Of a stretch of 64,000 nucleotides of DNA, positions 43,702-53,141 are shown in pieces; within the stretch, counting starts at the first letter, position 1; the number at the start of each line of letters is the position of its first letter. The notes below the pieces were generated by a model that did no database searches, was not told the DNA's origin, and saw only the letters and a program-made list of their open reading frames with translations. Source of the DNA: Ideonella sp. (GTDB taxonomy: Bacteria > Pseudomonadota > Gammaproteobacteria > Burkholderiales > Burkholderiaceae_C); the NCBI GenBank assembly GCA_015075165.1, contig JABTUY010000003.1, positions 372,001-436,000 of the forward strand, read 5' to 3'. A program made the position numbers and the translations under genes.

Positions 43702-45740
43702 GCGGGACCACGGCGCTGCCGATGTCGGCTTGGCCGCTGCCTCGCAAGGTGGCGGCGGTGTTGTTCGGCACCCTCGGCTTGGTCGGCCTGGCCTGCGCCG
43801 CGGTGTACCTGTCAGCGGTCGTCTTCCTGCTGCTGAACAAGGCGGACCCGAAGCAGGCCCGGTTCGCCAGCATTGCGCACTACTGGCAGCTCTACGCCGA
43901 CGATCCCGGCTTGCGCAAGAAGCTGCTGATCTCCATCGGTCTGTGCGGCATCGGCTTGGTGGTGGTGCTGCCCGCAGCGCTCGTGGCGGCAGCACGTCCC
44001 CGCCGCCCGCTGCATGGCGACGCCCGCTTCGCGAACGCGGCCGAAGTCGGTCGTGCCGGCCTCGTCGGGGACGCCCACTCCCCAAGCATCCTTGTCGGGC
44101 GCTACGGCAAACACTTTCTCGCGCTACCCGGCCAGCTCTCGGTGATGCTGTCGGCGCCGACCCGCAGCGGCAAGGGCGTCGGTGTCGTGATCCCGAACCT
44201 GCTGAACTGGCCCGATTCGGTCGTCGTACTCGACATCAAGGGCGAGAACTACGACGTGACGGCCGGCTACCGCGCCGCCCACGGTCAGGCGGTCTTCGCG
44301 TTCTCGCCCTTCGACGAGCACGCACGCAGCCACCGCTGGAACCCCCTCTCTGCTGTGCGCACGAGTGCTCTGCACCGCGTTGGCGATCTGCTGGCCGTCG
44401 GTCAGGTGTTCTTTCCCAACGATGGCGGCGGCACGTCGTCGGAAGCGTTCTTCAACGACCAGGCGCGCAACCTCTTCCTTGGCATCGGCCTGCTGCTGCT
44501 CGAGACGCCCGATCTGCCGCGAACCATCGGCGAGATGCTGCGCCAATCCTCGGGCAAGGGTCGATCGCTGAAGGACCACCTGAGCGGCCTGATGACGCAG
44601 CGTCGCGACGAGGGCAACCCACTCTCCGACGAGTGCGCCGATGCGCTGCAGCGGCTGCTCTCGAACTCGGAGAACACGCTGTCCAGCGTGGTCGCCACCT
44701 TCAATGCGCCGCTGACCATCTTCGCCGATGCTGTGGTCGATGCCGCCACGAGCGCCGACGACTTCAAGCTCGAAGACCTGCGGCGTCGTCGCATGTCGAT
44801 CTACGTGCGCATCCCGCCGAACCGGCTTGCCAACGCGCGGCCGTTGCTGGCGTTGTTCTTCTCTCAACTGGTGAGCCTCAACACCCAGGCGCTGCCCGAG
44901 CAGGACAATTCGCTCAAAGTGCAGTGCCTGCTCGTCAACGACGAGTTCACGGCGATGGGACGCGTGGGGCTCATCACGTCGGCCGCGGCATTCCTGGCCG
45001 GCTACAACCTGCGGCTGCTGACGGTTGTGCAGGCGATGTCGCAGCTCGACGCGGTCTATGGCGAGAAGGAAGCCCGGACCTTCGCGACGAACCACGGGCT
45101 GCAGATCCTCTACGCGCCGCGCGAGCAGCGCGACGCCGACGAGTACAGCGCGATGCTCGGCCACTTTACCGAGCGCGCCACCTCCCGCGGGCGCAGCCGA
45201 TCGTTCAGCGGCCACGGGCACAGCACGGTCAGCCGCAACGAATCCGAGCAGCGGCGCGCGCTGCTGCTGCCGCAGGAGTTCAAGGAACTCGGCTCCGAGC
45301 GGCTCGTCGTGATCTACGAGAACTGCAAGCCGATCCTCGGCGAGAAGATTCGCTACCACCGCGACAAGGACTTCAAGGCCCGGCTGCGGCCGGCGCCGGC
45401 GGTACCGCGCATGAACATGGACCTGCACCTGGCGCGTGTGCAGCAGCGCTGGCGCTACGCCAGCGACGTGCTCGCACCGGACGAAGGCTTCAACGTCGAG
45501 GCGCTGGCGCATGACGTGAGCCTGCTGCCCGACACCTTCGATGGCCCGCCCGACAAGATGGCCGACGTGATGCTCGACTTCTTCGGGCCGGGCGAGTCGG
45601 GTGACGGTGGCGGCAAGGGCGGCGCCGTCGAACCCGCGGCCGATGCCGACGGCGTGCTCATCGACGTTCGGACAGACGAGCACGCTGTCGCGGCTGAGTC
45701 ACCGCCGCCTGAACACGTCGGCGCGGCGGAAGCACCCTGA
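43698..45740 (+). CDS. virD4: VirD4/TraG-family coupling protein
   Basis: 680 residues from GTG 43698, overlapping the virB11 stop. Two membrane helices (about 15-45 and 75-100), Walker A LSAPTRSGKGVGVVIPNL near residue 155, DIKGENYDVTAGYRA, Walker B LLVNDEFTAMGR and the TraG motif HGLQILYAPREQRDADEYSAMLG. It links the relaxase-bound DNA to the channel. The acidic, Gly-rich C-terminal tail of about 50 residues may recruit substrates. Confidence 0.94.
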   Translation: MSGTTALPMSAWPLPRKVAAVLFGTLGLVGLACAAVYLSAVVFLLLNKADPKQARFASIAHYWQLYADDPGLRKKLLISIGLCGIGLVVVLPAALVAAARPRRPLHGDARFANAAEVGRAGLVGDAHSPSILVGRYGKHFLALPGQLSVMLSAPTRSGKGVGVVIPNLLNWPDSVVVLDIKGENYDVTAGYRAAHGQAVFAFSPFDEHARSHRWNPLSAVRTSALHRVGDLLAVGQVFFPNDGGGTSSEAFFNDQARNLFLGIGLLLLETPDLPRTIGEMLRQSSGKGRSLKDHLSGLMTQRRDEGNPLSDECADALQRLLSNSENTLSSVVATFNAPLTIFADAVVDAATSADDFKLEDLRRRRMSIYVRIPPNRLANARPLLALFFSQLVSLNTQALPEQDNSLKVQCLLVNDEFTAMGRVGLITSAAAFLAGYNLRLLTVVQAMSQLDAVYGEKEARTFATNHGLQILYAPREQRDADEYSAMLGHFTERATSRGRSRSFSGHGHSTVSRNESEQRRALLLPQEFKELGSERLVVIYENCKPILGEKIRYHRDKDFKARLRPAPAVPRMNMDLHLARVQQRWRYASDVLAPDEGFNVEALAHDVSLLPDTFDGPPDKMADVMLDFFGPGESGDGGGKGGAVEPAADADGVLIDVRTDEHAVAAESPPPEHVGAAEAP

Positions 45741-45756
45741 CTTGATGGAGATGCCG

Positions 45757-46431
45757 ATGCGCGACACCGCCTTAACCGTTCCGCTGCTGATCCCGTGGCT
45801 GTTGCTGCTCGGCTCGTGCGGTTCGCCACCCAAGGCACCGACCGTGGATGAGTCCACCAAGCGGCCCGCCAACACGGCAGCGGCCGTCGAGCTGCAGGTC
45901 TGCAAGAACGATCTGCAGAACACGCGCATCCTGGCCGCCGAGTCAGGTCGGATGGCCGACTCGGCGACCGCGACCCTGCAGCAGCTGGCCGTCCGGCAGC
46001 AGGCGATTGCCGCACTCCAGGCGCGTGCGACCGCGCCGCAGGCCAACAGCGTCTTCGCGGTGCGCTTCGAGTTCGGCAGCGCGAAGGTCGCCATCCCGGA
46101 TGAGATCTCTGCGGCCCTCGTCGAGGAAGCTCGCTCGGCACCACTGGTCGTGCTCAAGGGCCGCACCGATGGCACGACCGACAACCCTTCGGAGAGCCGC
46201 ATCGCGCGCGAGCGGGCAACAGCGGTCCGGGACTACCTCGTCGCTGCGGGCGTCGATGCGTCGCGCATCCGAGCCACGTGGCAGCCGGCCGGCGACCACG
46301 CCGCCGACAACTCCGCCGCCACCGGGCGCGCAATCAATCGCCGCGTCGAGATCGAGGTGTACCGATCTGCGCCGGTCACCGTAGGCGTGGCCCCGAGTCT
46401 TGCGGGCTCACCGGCCTCGAATCAACCTTGA
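45757..46431 (+). CDS. OmpA-domain lipoprotein associated with the secretion operon
   Basis: 224 residues from ATG 45757, chosen because GGAG lies 6 nt upstream (ATGs at 45745 and 45751 are in frame too). A lipobox LLLLGSCG gives lipidated Cys near residue 22. After a coiled coil (LQVCKNDLQNTRILAAESGR) comes an OmpA-like domain: FAVRFEFGSAKVAIPDE, GRTDGTTDNPSESRIARERA, NRRVEIEV. It would tether the outer membrane to peptidoglycan near the channel and might substitute for the missing VirB7. Confidence 0.85.
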   Translation: MRDTALTVPLLIPWLLLLGSCGSPPKAPTVDESTKRPANTAAAVELQVCKNDLQNTRILAAESGRMADSATATLQQLAVRQQAIAALQARATAPQANSVFAVRFEFGSAKVAIPDEISAALVEEARSAPLVVLKGRTDGTTDNPSESRIARERATAVRDYLVAAGVDASRIRATWQPAGDHAADNSAATGRAINRRVEIEVYRSAPVTVGVAPSLAGSPASNQP

Positions 46432-46441
46432 GGAGCGCAGC

Positions 46442-47617
46442 ATGGATGCCGACACCTCGCCCTTCCGCCGACCGGAAGCCTTGCTCCCCGACAAGGGCGG
46501 CACCGTCGAACCGGCCAACCGCGCGACCGTCGTGAAGGCGCTGTACCAGACGCCCATCGAAGTTGCCGGCGAGCGCTACGAACTGCGCGACGCCCTCGCC
46601 GAGCTCACCTACCGGTCGGACAAGATCACCGACATCATTGCCAAGGCCAACCAGCTCGGCAGCAGCCGTTTCGTCGCGATCGACGCCGACGGCAGGCGCA
46701 CCACCATCCAACGGGTCGATGGCCCCGCCGGGCCCGAGTGGCAGCGTGGCCCGCAGCGGCCGGCTGCCCAGGAGCGGGCCGTGGACCCGACCGAGCGCGA
46801 TGAGGTGCCCGACGTGCCGGGAGCCGAGGTCAAGGCGAACCGGCCGACCGGAAGCCGCGACCCCGTGCCGGGCATAGCCGATGCTTCCGACAACCAAGCC
46901 GTCGCACGGCTCGACGCGCAGGCCGAACGCGCTGCGCTCGTCGCACGGCTCGAAGCCGCGCTGACCGATCGCTACGTCATCAAGCGCGCGCCGGTCACGG
47001 TCGGCGACGTGAGCATCGGCCGCACCGAGTACCGCTTCCGCGGCGACACCTCGCGTGTGGCCTTCACCGAATCGACTTTCCGCCTTGCGACCGACACGAA
47101 CAGCCCGTCTGTGGCCCGCTCGATGGTGGACGTGGCCGAGGCCCGCGACTGGAAGGCGCTCCGCGTCTCAGGGCACGAGGAGTTCCGCCGCCAAGTGTGG
47201 TTCGAGGCGTCACTCCGAGGCGTGAAGACGATCGGCTACGAGCCTTTGCCGAGCGACCAGGCGTGGCTGCGCAGCGAGCGCGAAGCGCGGCGGACCAACC
47301 GCATCGAACCGGCCCGCGAAGCCGCCGGCGACAAGGCCGCCGGTGCCGCCCCGGCCGAGAAAGGCTCTGCGCGGGGGAGCGGCGGCCGCAAGGCCGTGCT
47401 CGTCGCCATCGAAGCGGTGCTGGTCGCCAAGCGCGTACCCGAGAAGCAGCGCGAGGCGATCATGACCGCCGCGACCGAGAAGCTCGCGCAGCGCATGCGC
47501 GAGTGCCAGGCACCGAAGGTCAAGCTGTACGACAAGGCGGCTCCTTCGCAGCGGTCGGTCGTGGTGCCGGTGCCCGAAGTGCAGCGCACGCGGGAAGGTA
47601 GGGCGCCCGTGCGCTGA
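46442..47617 (+). CDS. LPD7-domain protein (relaxase-associated large polyvalent domain)
   Basis: 391 residues after a GAGGAG site. The middle (about residues 165-280) is an LPD7 domain: YEIKRAP-like KRAPVTVGDVSIGRTEYRFRG, VAFTESTFRLATDTNSPSVARSMVDVAEARDW (motif residues AF, S-F-L-T) and KALRVSGHEEFRRQVWFEASLRGVK. LPD7 usually sits at the C-terminus of TraI relaxases; here it is a free-standing gene 12 kb from the relaxase. The C-terminus is basic and Ala-rich. Confidence 0.82.
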   Translation: MDADTSPFRRPEALLPDKGGTVEPANRATVVKALYQTPIEVAGERYELRDALAELTYRSDKITDIIAKANQLGSSRFVAIDADGRRTTIQRVDGPAGPEWQRGPQRPAAQERAVDPTERDEVPDVPGAEVKANRPTGSRDPVPGIADASDNQAVARLDAQAERAALVARLEAALTDRYVIKRAPVTVGDVSIGRTEYRFRGDTSRVAFTESTFRLATDTNSPSVARSMVDVAEARDWKALRVSGHEEFRRQVWFEASLRGVKTIGYEPLPSDQAWLRSEREARRTNRIEPAREAAGDKAAGAAPAEKGSARGSGGRKAVLVAIEAVLVAKRVPEKQREAIMTAATEKLAQRMRECQAPKVKLYDKAAPSQRSVVVPVPEVQRTREGRAPVR

Positions 47618-48206
47618 ACCGCACCTCGTTGCCGCGCATGTCCGCCGCCAGCAGCCCGCGCGAAGACCGAGAGCCCACTGCCCGGCGATCGGCCTACCTG
47701 GTCGGTGGCCGGCGCCTCGACACAGGTTCGGCCGAGTTCGGAGATGCCATCGCCGCCGCGCATGCAGCCCACCAGCGCCCCCGCTGCCTATGCTTGGTGG
47801 GCGGCGTCGAGATGTACGTCGCACGCCTGGCGGGCTCGAACGAGGGCTACATCGTCAAGCGCATGCCCGACACGGGCTGTCAGCATGCGCCGGACTGTCC
47901 GTCCTACGAACCACCGCCCGAGGCTTCCGGCCTGGGGCAGGTGCTGGGCTCGGCGATCACCGAAGATCCGGCCACGGGCGAGACGACACTGAAGCTGGAC
48001 TTCCCGATGTCGAAGATCGCGGGCCGCTCGACGATGCCGACCGCCGGCGGGGACAGCGACAGCGTGGCGAGCAGCGGTACCAGGCTGTCGCTGCGCGGCC
48101 TGCTGCATTACCTGTGGGACCAAGCCGAGCTGACGCGCTGGCAGCCTGGCTTCGCAGGCAAGCGCAGCTGGGGCACGGTGCGCCGGCATCTGCTGCAGGC
48201 GGCCGA

Positions 48207-48214
48207 GCACAAGA
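48207..48214. repeat. IS66 target site duplication, left copy
   Basis: GCACAAGA, identical to 51323-51330. Eight base pairs is the standard IS66-family target duplication. Confidence 0.93.
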
Positions 48215-48256
48215 GTAAGCGTGCCCCCAGCACCCTCTTGACGAGGTTGCGCCGAA

Positions 48257-48776
48257 CTACACCTCGACCACGTGTCGCAGCAGTTGGAAGTCAACACGCC
48301 ATGTGCGGCCGTCCATCGTCTCCAGCGTGGCGGTGCGGCGGTTGATGCGCTTGACGATGCCGACCTGCGCGGTGCCCTTGGCATCGTCGAAGGTGACCTT
48401 GTCGCCGAGGTTGAACTCGCGTTGGCCCTGCGGCGCTGCGGGCTCAGGCGGTGGCTCGTAGGGTGTGGGCTGCGCCCGGGCTCGCTGCTGGCTGGGGCAC
48501 AGCTAGCCACGCCAGGGATCTTCAGGACCTCTTGACGACGTCCTCCAGCACCGTGGCCTGTGCATCGTGCCGTGCGATGAGCTTGCCGTGGCGGATCTGC
48601 CCGGTGCGGAAGTCGACGAACTGGACCGCCTGACCCAGATGCAGGCTTGCGGGCCTGCATGGTCCGCTTCGGTTCGGCCAGCATGGTGTCGATCAGCGCG
48701 CGCATCTGGTACAGCTGCAGGCTGGGGCGTCCTGCAGCGCTTCGATCATGCGCGTGGCGATGTCGTCTTCGGCCAT
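48257..48776 (-). pseudogene. IS66 passenger gene with KOW-like C-terminal domain, frameshifted
   Basis: Reading from ATG 48776 across frameshifts the product is MAEDDIATRMIEALQDAP, then LYQMRALIDTMLAEPKR, HLGQAVQFVDFRTGQIRHGKL and, near the end, FNLGDKVTFDDAKGTAQVGI, RRTATLETMDGRTWRV and LLRHVVEV. The C-terminal part looks like a small SH3/KOW-type barrel; a similar barrel-like repeat (GQAVQFVDFRTGQIRHGKLIAR) lies before it. It is between tnpC and the left inverted repeat, where IS66 relatives may carry extra genes. Function unknown. Confidence 0.6.
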
Positions 48777-48813
48777 GGTCCGATCTCGCTGCCGCGGCTG
48801 CTCGCTCTCGCTT

Positions 48814-50401
48814 TCAGGCCGCGCGCCGCATGTCAGGCATGGTCGCGATATTCCACGGCAGCAACTCATCAATGCGGTCGATCCGGTGCTCGGCAATGCG
48901 CGTGAGCACCTCGCGCAGGTAGGCCTCGGGGTCCAGGCCGTTGAGCTTGGCCGTCTCCACCAGGCTGTACAGGCTGGCCGCTCGCTGGCCACCTTCGTCG
49001 GAGCCCATGAACAGGTAGTTGTTGCGCCCCAGGGCCACGCCTCTGAGGGGCCCGCTCGGCCGCCGAGTTGTCGATCTCGATGCGCCCATCGTCAACGTAG
49101 CGCGTCAGCGCGGCCCAGCGCACCAGGCTGTAGCGCGCGGCCTTGGCCAGGTCGGACTTGCGGGAGACCTTGCCAGCACGCCGTGCAGCCACTGGTGGAA
49201 CTCGGCCATCAGCGGGCCGGCCTGGGCCTGGCGCTGCTGCCTTCGGATGTCGGGCGGCTTGCCGCGCACCTCGGCCTCGATGGCGTACAGCGCCTGGATG
49301 CGCCGCAGGGCCTGCGCTGCCAGGCCTTGCTCGTCACCGCGCTGCGTGCGCTGATGCTGTTCGTACAGGTCCCACCAAGGTCGTCGCGCGTGGGCCCAGC
49401 AAGCAGCCTCGGCAACCCGGCCGCTGCCGTACGCCGCCGCCCCAGCCGGCGTAGGCGTCGGCCTGCAGGATGCCGCTGAACTTGCGCAGGTGTTCGTCGG
49501 GATGCTCGCCCTTGCGGTCGGGCGTGTAGCGGTACCAAGCCGCCGGCGCTGCCTTGCTGCCTGCTGGTCGGTCGTCGCGCACATACACCCACAGCCTGCC
49601 GGTTCGGGTCTTGCCGCGGCCCGCTCCAGCACCTTCACCGGCGTGTCGTCGGCGTGCACCTTGGCTGCCTGCAGCACGTAGCGGCCCAGGCTCGCCACCA
49701 GCGGCTGCAGCAGCGCATGCACCTGCGCCACCCAGCCGGCCAGCGTGCCGCGGTCCAACTCCACCCCGTCGCGGGCGTAGATGCCGCTCTGGCGGTGCAG
49801 CGGGATATGGTCACAGAACTTGCCCACCATCACGTGCGCCAGCAACGCCGGGCCGGCCAGGCCGCGCGGAATGGGACGGCTGGGCGCAAGGGCCTGGAAG
49901 ATGGACTCGCACTGGGTGCAGGCCAGCTTCGGGCGCACCGTGCGGATGACCTTGAAGCGACCCGGCACGTACTCCAGCTGGTGCGACACGTCCGCGCCCA
50001 GGCTGCGCAGGCAGGCGCCGCAGGCCGTGCAGCCACAGGCCTGGCCTTGTGCGTCGTGGTGCGCTGTCGTGGCCTCGGGGCGGATCACCTGCTGCTCGCG
50101 CGGCAGGTGCTCAGGCAGCTGCGGTCAGCGTGCCGGCGTTGGCCGCCGGCGGCGCAGGCCTGCGGGCCGGCAGTTCATCCAGTACTGCGGGCTCCAGAAG
50201 GCTGGTCTGCGGGTCCTCGAAGCGCTCGCTGCTGGCGCCGAACTGCGCGCGCAGCCGCCGCGCCAGCTGCAGCGTGAGCTTGTCCACCATCAGCTTCAGG
50301 CGCCGCACTTCCCCTCGCTGGCACGCAAGTGCTGGCTTGAGCAAGCCCGCATCGTCGGGCAGTTGGCTGATGGGGTCGGTGTCGTGCGGCACGAACACCA
50401 C
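48814..50401 (-). pseudogene. tnpC: IS66 transposase TnpC, multiple frameshifts
   Basis: Segments in different frames reconstruct an IS66 DDE transposase: N-terminal LKLMVDKLTLQLARRLRAQFGASSERF region, the zinc-finger CGCTACGACLRSLG, KFCDHIPLHRQSGIYARDGVELDRGTLAGWV pattern, HADDTPVKVLE (first Asp), YVRDDRPAGSKAAPAAWYRYTPDR, LQADAYAGWGG (second Asp) and the C-terminal [24 protein letters not shown]. At least four frame changes separate them, so no full-length protein is made as sequenced. Confidence 0.88.
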
Positions 50402-50460
50402 TGTGCCCGAGCCTCAAGCGCTCGTCATCGGTGCTGCACCGGGCGCAGTTCATACAGTGT

Positions 50461-50803
50461 TCAGGCCGCAAGTTCAGGCACGTGGGTACGCGCCGGCATG
50501 CGCCAGTCGATGCCCTCCAGCAGCATCGACAGTTGCGCAGGGCTGAGCACCACGCGACCGTCGCTGGCTTGCGGCCACACAAAGCGCCCGCGTTCCAGGC
50601 GCTTGGCCAGCAACAACAGGCCCTGGCCGTCGAACCACAGCACCTTGAGCAAATCCCGCGCCGGTCGCGGAAGACGAACACGTGGCCATCAGGGATTGGC
50701 CGCCAGCGCAGACTGCACCACCCGCCGCCAGGCCGTCGAAGCCCTTGCGCGGTCGGTGACCCGCCACCAGCCAGACCCGCGTGCCTGAAGGAAGTCCGAT
50801 CAC
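50461..50803 (-). pseudogene. tnpB: IS66 accessory protein TnpB, frameshifted
   Basis: Starts VIGLPSGTRVWLVAG and RKGFDGLAA, moves to a second frame (VVQSALAANP), a third (DGHVFVFRDRRG) and then VLWFDGQGLLLLAKRLERGRF with MLLEGIDWR. At least three single-base shifts. TnpB is needed for IS66 transposition. Confidence 0.85.
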
Positions 50804-50813
50804 AGCAGGCCGA

Positions 50814-51218
50814 TCATCCGCGCAGCGCCGCCAGTACGCTGCGCAGGCTGGCCTCGTCCACCACGCCGCGCACGCGAACGCGCACACCGGCCACCTCGAT
50901 CTCTATGCTGCCGGGCGCGTTGCCGCTGCGGTTGGCTGGCGCCGCGGGCGCCACGGCAGGCACGGGTGAGGCGACGACCTCGACAGGCAACAAGGTCGCT
51001 GGCGCCGGCGTGCACTGACGACCAGCGCGCGTATCGGCGTGCACCTTCAAATAGGACTTGCGCCAGCCGAACAGGAGGTTCGCGTTGATCCCGTGCTCCA
51101 GCGCGATGGCGGCAACTGAGGCGCCCGGCGCCAGGCTCAGTTCGACCACCTTGCGCTTGAAAGCATCTTCGTGCACCCGTCGACGGGGCCTGGATACGGA
51201 CTGCGTTGCTACGGACAT
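50814..51218 (-). CDS. tnpA: IS66 TnpA-like HTH protein
   Basis: 134 residues from ATG 51218: HEDAFKRKVVELSLAPGASVAAIALEHGINANLLFGWRKSY is the transposase_8-type HTH of IS66 TnpA (key end LLFGWRK). The C-terminal part (IEIEVAGVRVRVRGVVDEASLRSVLAALR) is also typical. It is the only intact gene of the element. Confidence 0.9.
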   Translation of the reverse strand: MSVATQSVSRPRRRVHEDAFKRKVVELSLAPGASVAAIALEHGINANLLFGWRKSYLKVHADTRAGRQCTPAPATLLPVEVVASPVPAVAPAAPANRSGNAPGSIEIEVAGVRVRVRGVVDEASLRSVLAALRG

Positions 51219-51322
51219 GATGTGCATGATCGGTCTTGATGCACACCATCGCAGCATGCATCCTCACGCGAGCATGCCGCCAGTCAGGGTCAAGGGGTAG
51301 AGGGTGGTGAGGTCACGCTTAC

Positions 51323-51330
51323 GCACAAGA
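51323..51330. repeat. IS66 target site duplication, right copy
   Basis: GCACAAGA, matching 48207-48214. Confidence 0.93.
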
Positions 51331-52147
51331 TCGCGCGTGGCGATGCGCTCAGCGCGCGGCTGTACATCCCTGAGGTGTTCGCCGTCGAGCACCGCGACGC
51401 GATCAACGCGAGGCGCGTATCACAGTGGGCGCCGAGCATCGCGGTGCCCGGCAGGCCGCAGCACCTGATGCTGCTGATCGCCGAGGTGAAGGAGATCGTG
51501 CCGGCGCGCCACGGCTTCAAGGCCGTCGTCAAGCACGTGCCCGACCAGGCCTTCGCGATCGACGAGGCGCTCTATCGGCGGCTGGGCAGGCGCTTCGAGT
51601 CGGCGCTCGCTCTGTGGGGCGCCGCCGACGACATCCACATGGTGATGATCGCGACCTTCAGCGTGGCGGCGGCGGGCGTGCCGACGATCGTCGAGCTGTC
51701 GCTGATGCCGGTGACGCGGCAGTGGGTGCCGGTCGAGGACGGCTTTGAGAAGCAGCTCGTCGAAAAGCTCGTCGGTGACGGACGATCCTTCATCAAGGGG
51801 CTTCGCTACAACCTCGGCGCGGGCAGCGAAGTAGCCTGCGCGACCCTGACGGATTGCGAGGGATCGGCACCGCTGCTCTTCGTGGTGCCGGCGGGCGTTG
51901 AAGACGCTGCGCGCTACGTCGAGGTGGGCGATGCTTCGATCCCCGTATGGCATTGGCGCCCGACCGCAGAGGCGATGCCGCTGCTACCACCTCGCTGGAG
52001 TCGCCCCAAGGGGAGGACCGGCGTGGAAGCGCCAGCACATTGACCATGACTTGCGGTCGCGGCGCGGTCGACTCTGCAGCGGTTGCCGTCATTGGGGACG
52101 CCGAGGCGAAAGAGCGATGATCGTCACAAACTTGACGTTCGCCATGC

Positions 52148-53131
52148 TCATCCCATCGACAGGGCTTCCTCTGCTGGAAGATATCGAACGTAGCCGTTCG
52201 GCTGGGGGCGCGGCACGAGGACATTTGACGGCAACGTCCTCAGATCACGAATCCTTTTCGAGAAGGTGTGCTCCCGTTCAATGCCAAGTTCCTTCTCGAT
52301 AAAAAGTGCGGCGACCTCTTTCATTAGCGGGAGGTCCGCGCTGAGGCGCCGTCTGTCAGCGTAGTCATCAGGATCCACTGTCGTGCTGTTCGCGTGAGCA
52401 ACGGCGCAACGCCCTTGCCTGTACAGGTACTCTCCAACATCATCGATGCCGTCGGCACGCAACTCGTCGAGACGACTCTTTCCCCGCGACCAATGCGGAA
52501 TGGCATCGACGTTGGCGTTGATCCAAGCGATCTGCGCTGGCCCACCCGCATGGACGATGTTAAGCACTTTGGAAAAGCTCAACAGCGAGAACGGCGACGA
52601 GTCAATCGCCAGCCCCATGCCTTCACGATATAGCGCTAGTGCCAGATGCCCACGTGAGTCAGGTGCGATTGGCAAATACAGACTCAACCACGGATCGACG
52701 GCCGCCCAATTCAAGGCAGATTGTTGGCTTACGCCACAGAGACCGGGATGTGCAGGGTTGTTTGATCCAGTGATGAATAGATCGACCAGCGCGGCGTCGT
52801 GCGACCACGCGAGGTGACTGAGGAATCGGCTGACCCGTGAGCCACCTTCTTCGAAGTTCGTGCCCTGGTCGTCGTAGACCGAAACGGCACGTGAGAGCTT
52901 TTCGCTCCCCGGTTGCAGCACCATGGTCCTGCCTTCGAACGAAATCTCCACGTGAACGTTTGGCCACGAAAAGCTCGGCCGGACCGCCATGTTGGCCCAC
53001 AGCACCGCGTCGGGTCGCGTCTTGCGAATCTCAGTAAGTGGATGCTCGATCATGCGTGCCATCGAGTCTGCCCATGCGGGCTTCCAGGTTGCCCAGTTTT
53101 CAGGTGGTATCGAGCCGCCACTGCGCTTCAA
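52148..53131 (-). CDS. SPARTA-linked MauJ/HEPN-like protein with R-X4-H motif
   Basis: 327 residues from TTG 53131, 10 nt after the Argonaute stop; ATG 53062 is a shorter alternative start (304 residues). The first two thirds (SRVSRFLSHLAWSHDAALVDLF, LPIAPDSRGHLALALYREG, FSLLSFSKVLNIVHAG) resemble MauJ-type proteins. The C-terminal third is helical and carries RCAVAH (R241 to H246), the R-X4-H spacing of HEPN RNases. Same strand, tight spacing, so probably part of the SPARTA operon. Function is inference: an RNase effector, or an unrelated HEPN-fold accessory. Not part of the described two-gene SPARTA system as I know it. Confidence 0.65.
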   Translation of the reverse strand: MKRSGGSIPPENWATWKPAWADSMARMIEHPLTEIRKTRPDAVLWANMAVRPSFSWPNVHVEISFEGRTMVLQPGSEKLSRAVSVYDDQGTNFEEGGSRVSRFLSHLAWSHDAALVDLFITGSNNPAHPGLCGVSQQSALNWAAVDPWLSLYLPIAPDSRGHLALALYREGMGLAIDSSPFSLLSFSKVLNIVHAGGPAQIAWINANVDAIPHWSRGKSRLDELRADGIDDVGEYLYRQGRCAVAHANSTTVDPDDYADRRRLSADLPLMKEVAALFIEKELGIEREHTFSKRIRDLRTLPSNVLVPRPQPNGYVRYLPAEEALSMG

Positions 53132-53141
53132 GCGCGGCAGC

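Larger units (their letters stand above)
48215..51322 (-). mobile_element. IS66-family insertion sequence
   Basis: 3,108 bp bounded by inverted repeats starting GTAAGCGTG: left end GTAAGCGTGCCCCCAGCACC, right end (minus strand) GTAAGCGTGACCTCACCACC. GTAAGCG termini and 8-bp flanking duplication GCACAAGA define IS66. Genes run on the minus strand: tnpA, tnpB, tnpC and an extra downstream gene. Only tnpA is intact; the other three carry several single-base frameshifts each. Confidence 0.93.
47629..52043 (+). pseudogene. DUF1173 family gene interrupted by IS66
   Basis: The 5' part (47629-48214) encodes AYLVGGRRLDTG, RCLCLVGGVEMYVARL, MPDTGCQHAPDCPSYEPP and WGTVRRHLLQAAEHK of a DUF1173 protein. 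The 3' part (51331-52043) continues IARGDALSARLYIPEVFAVE to a normal C-terminus (IPVWHWRP). Removing 48215-51330 (element plus one target copy) restores one continuous frame of about 430 codons exactly. DUF1173 proteins are common in conjugative elements with unknown function. The gene is inactivated here unless the element excises precisely. Confidence 0.9.
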
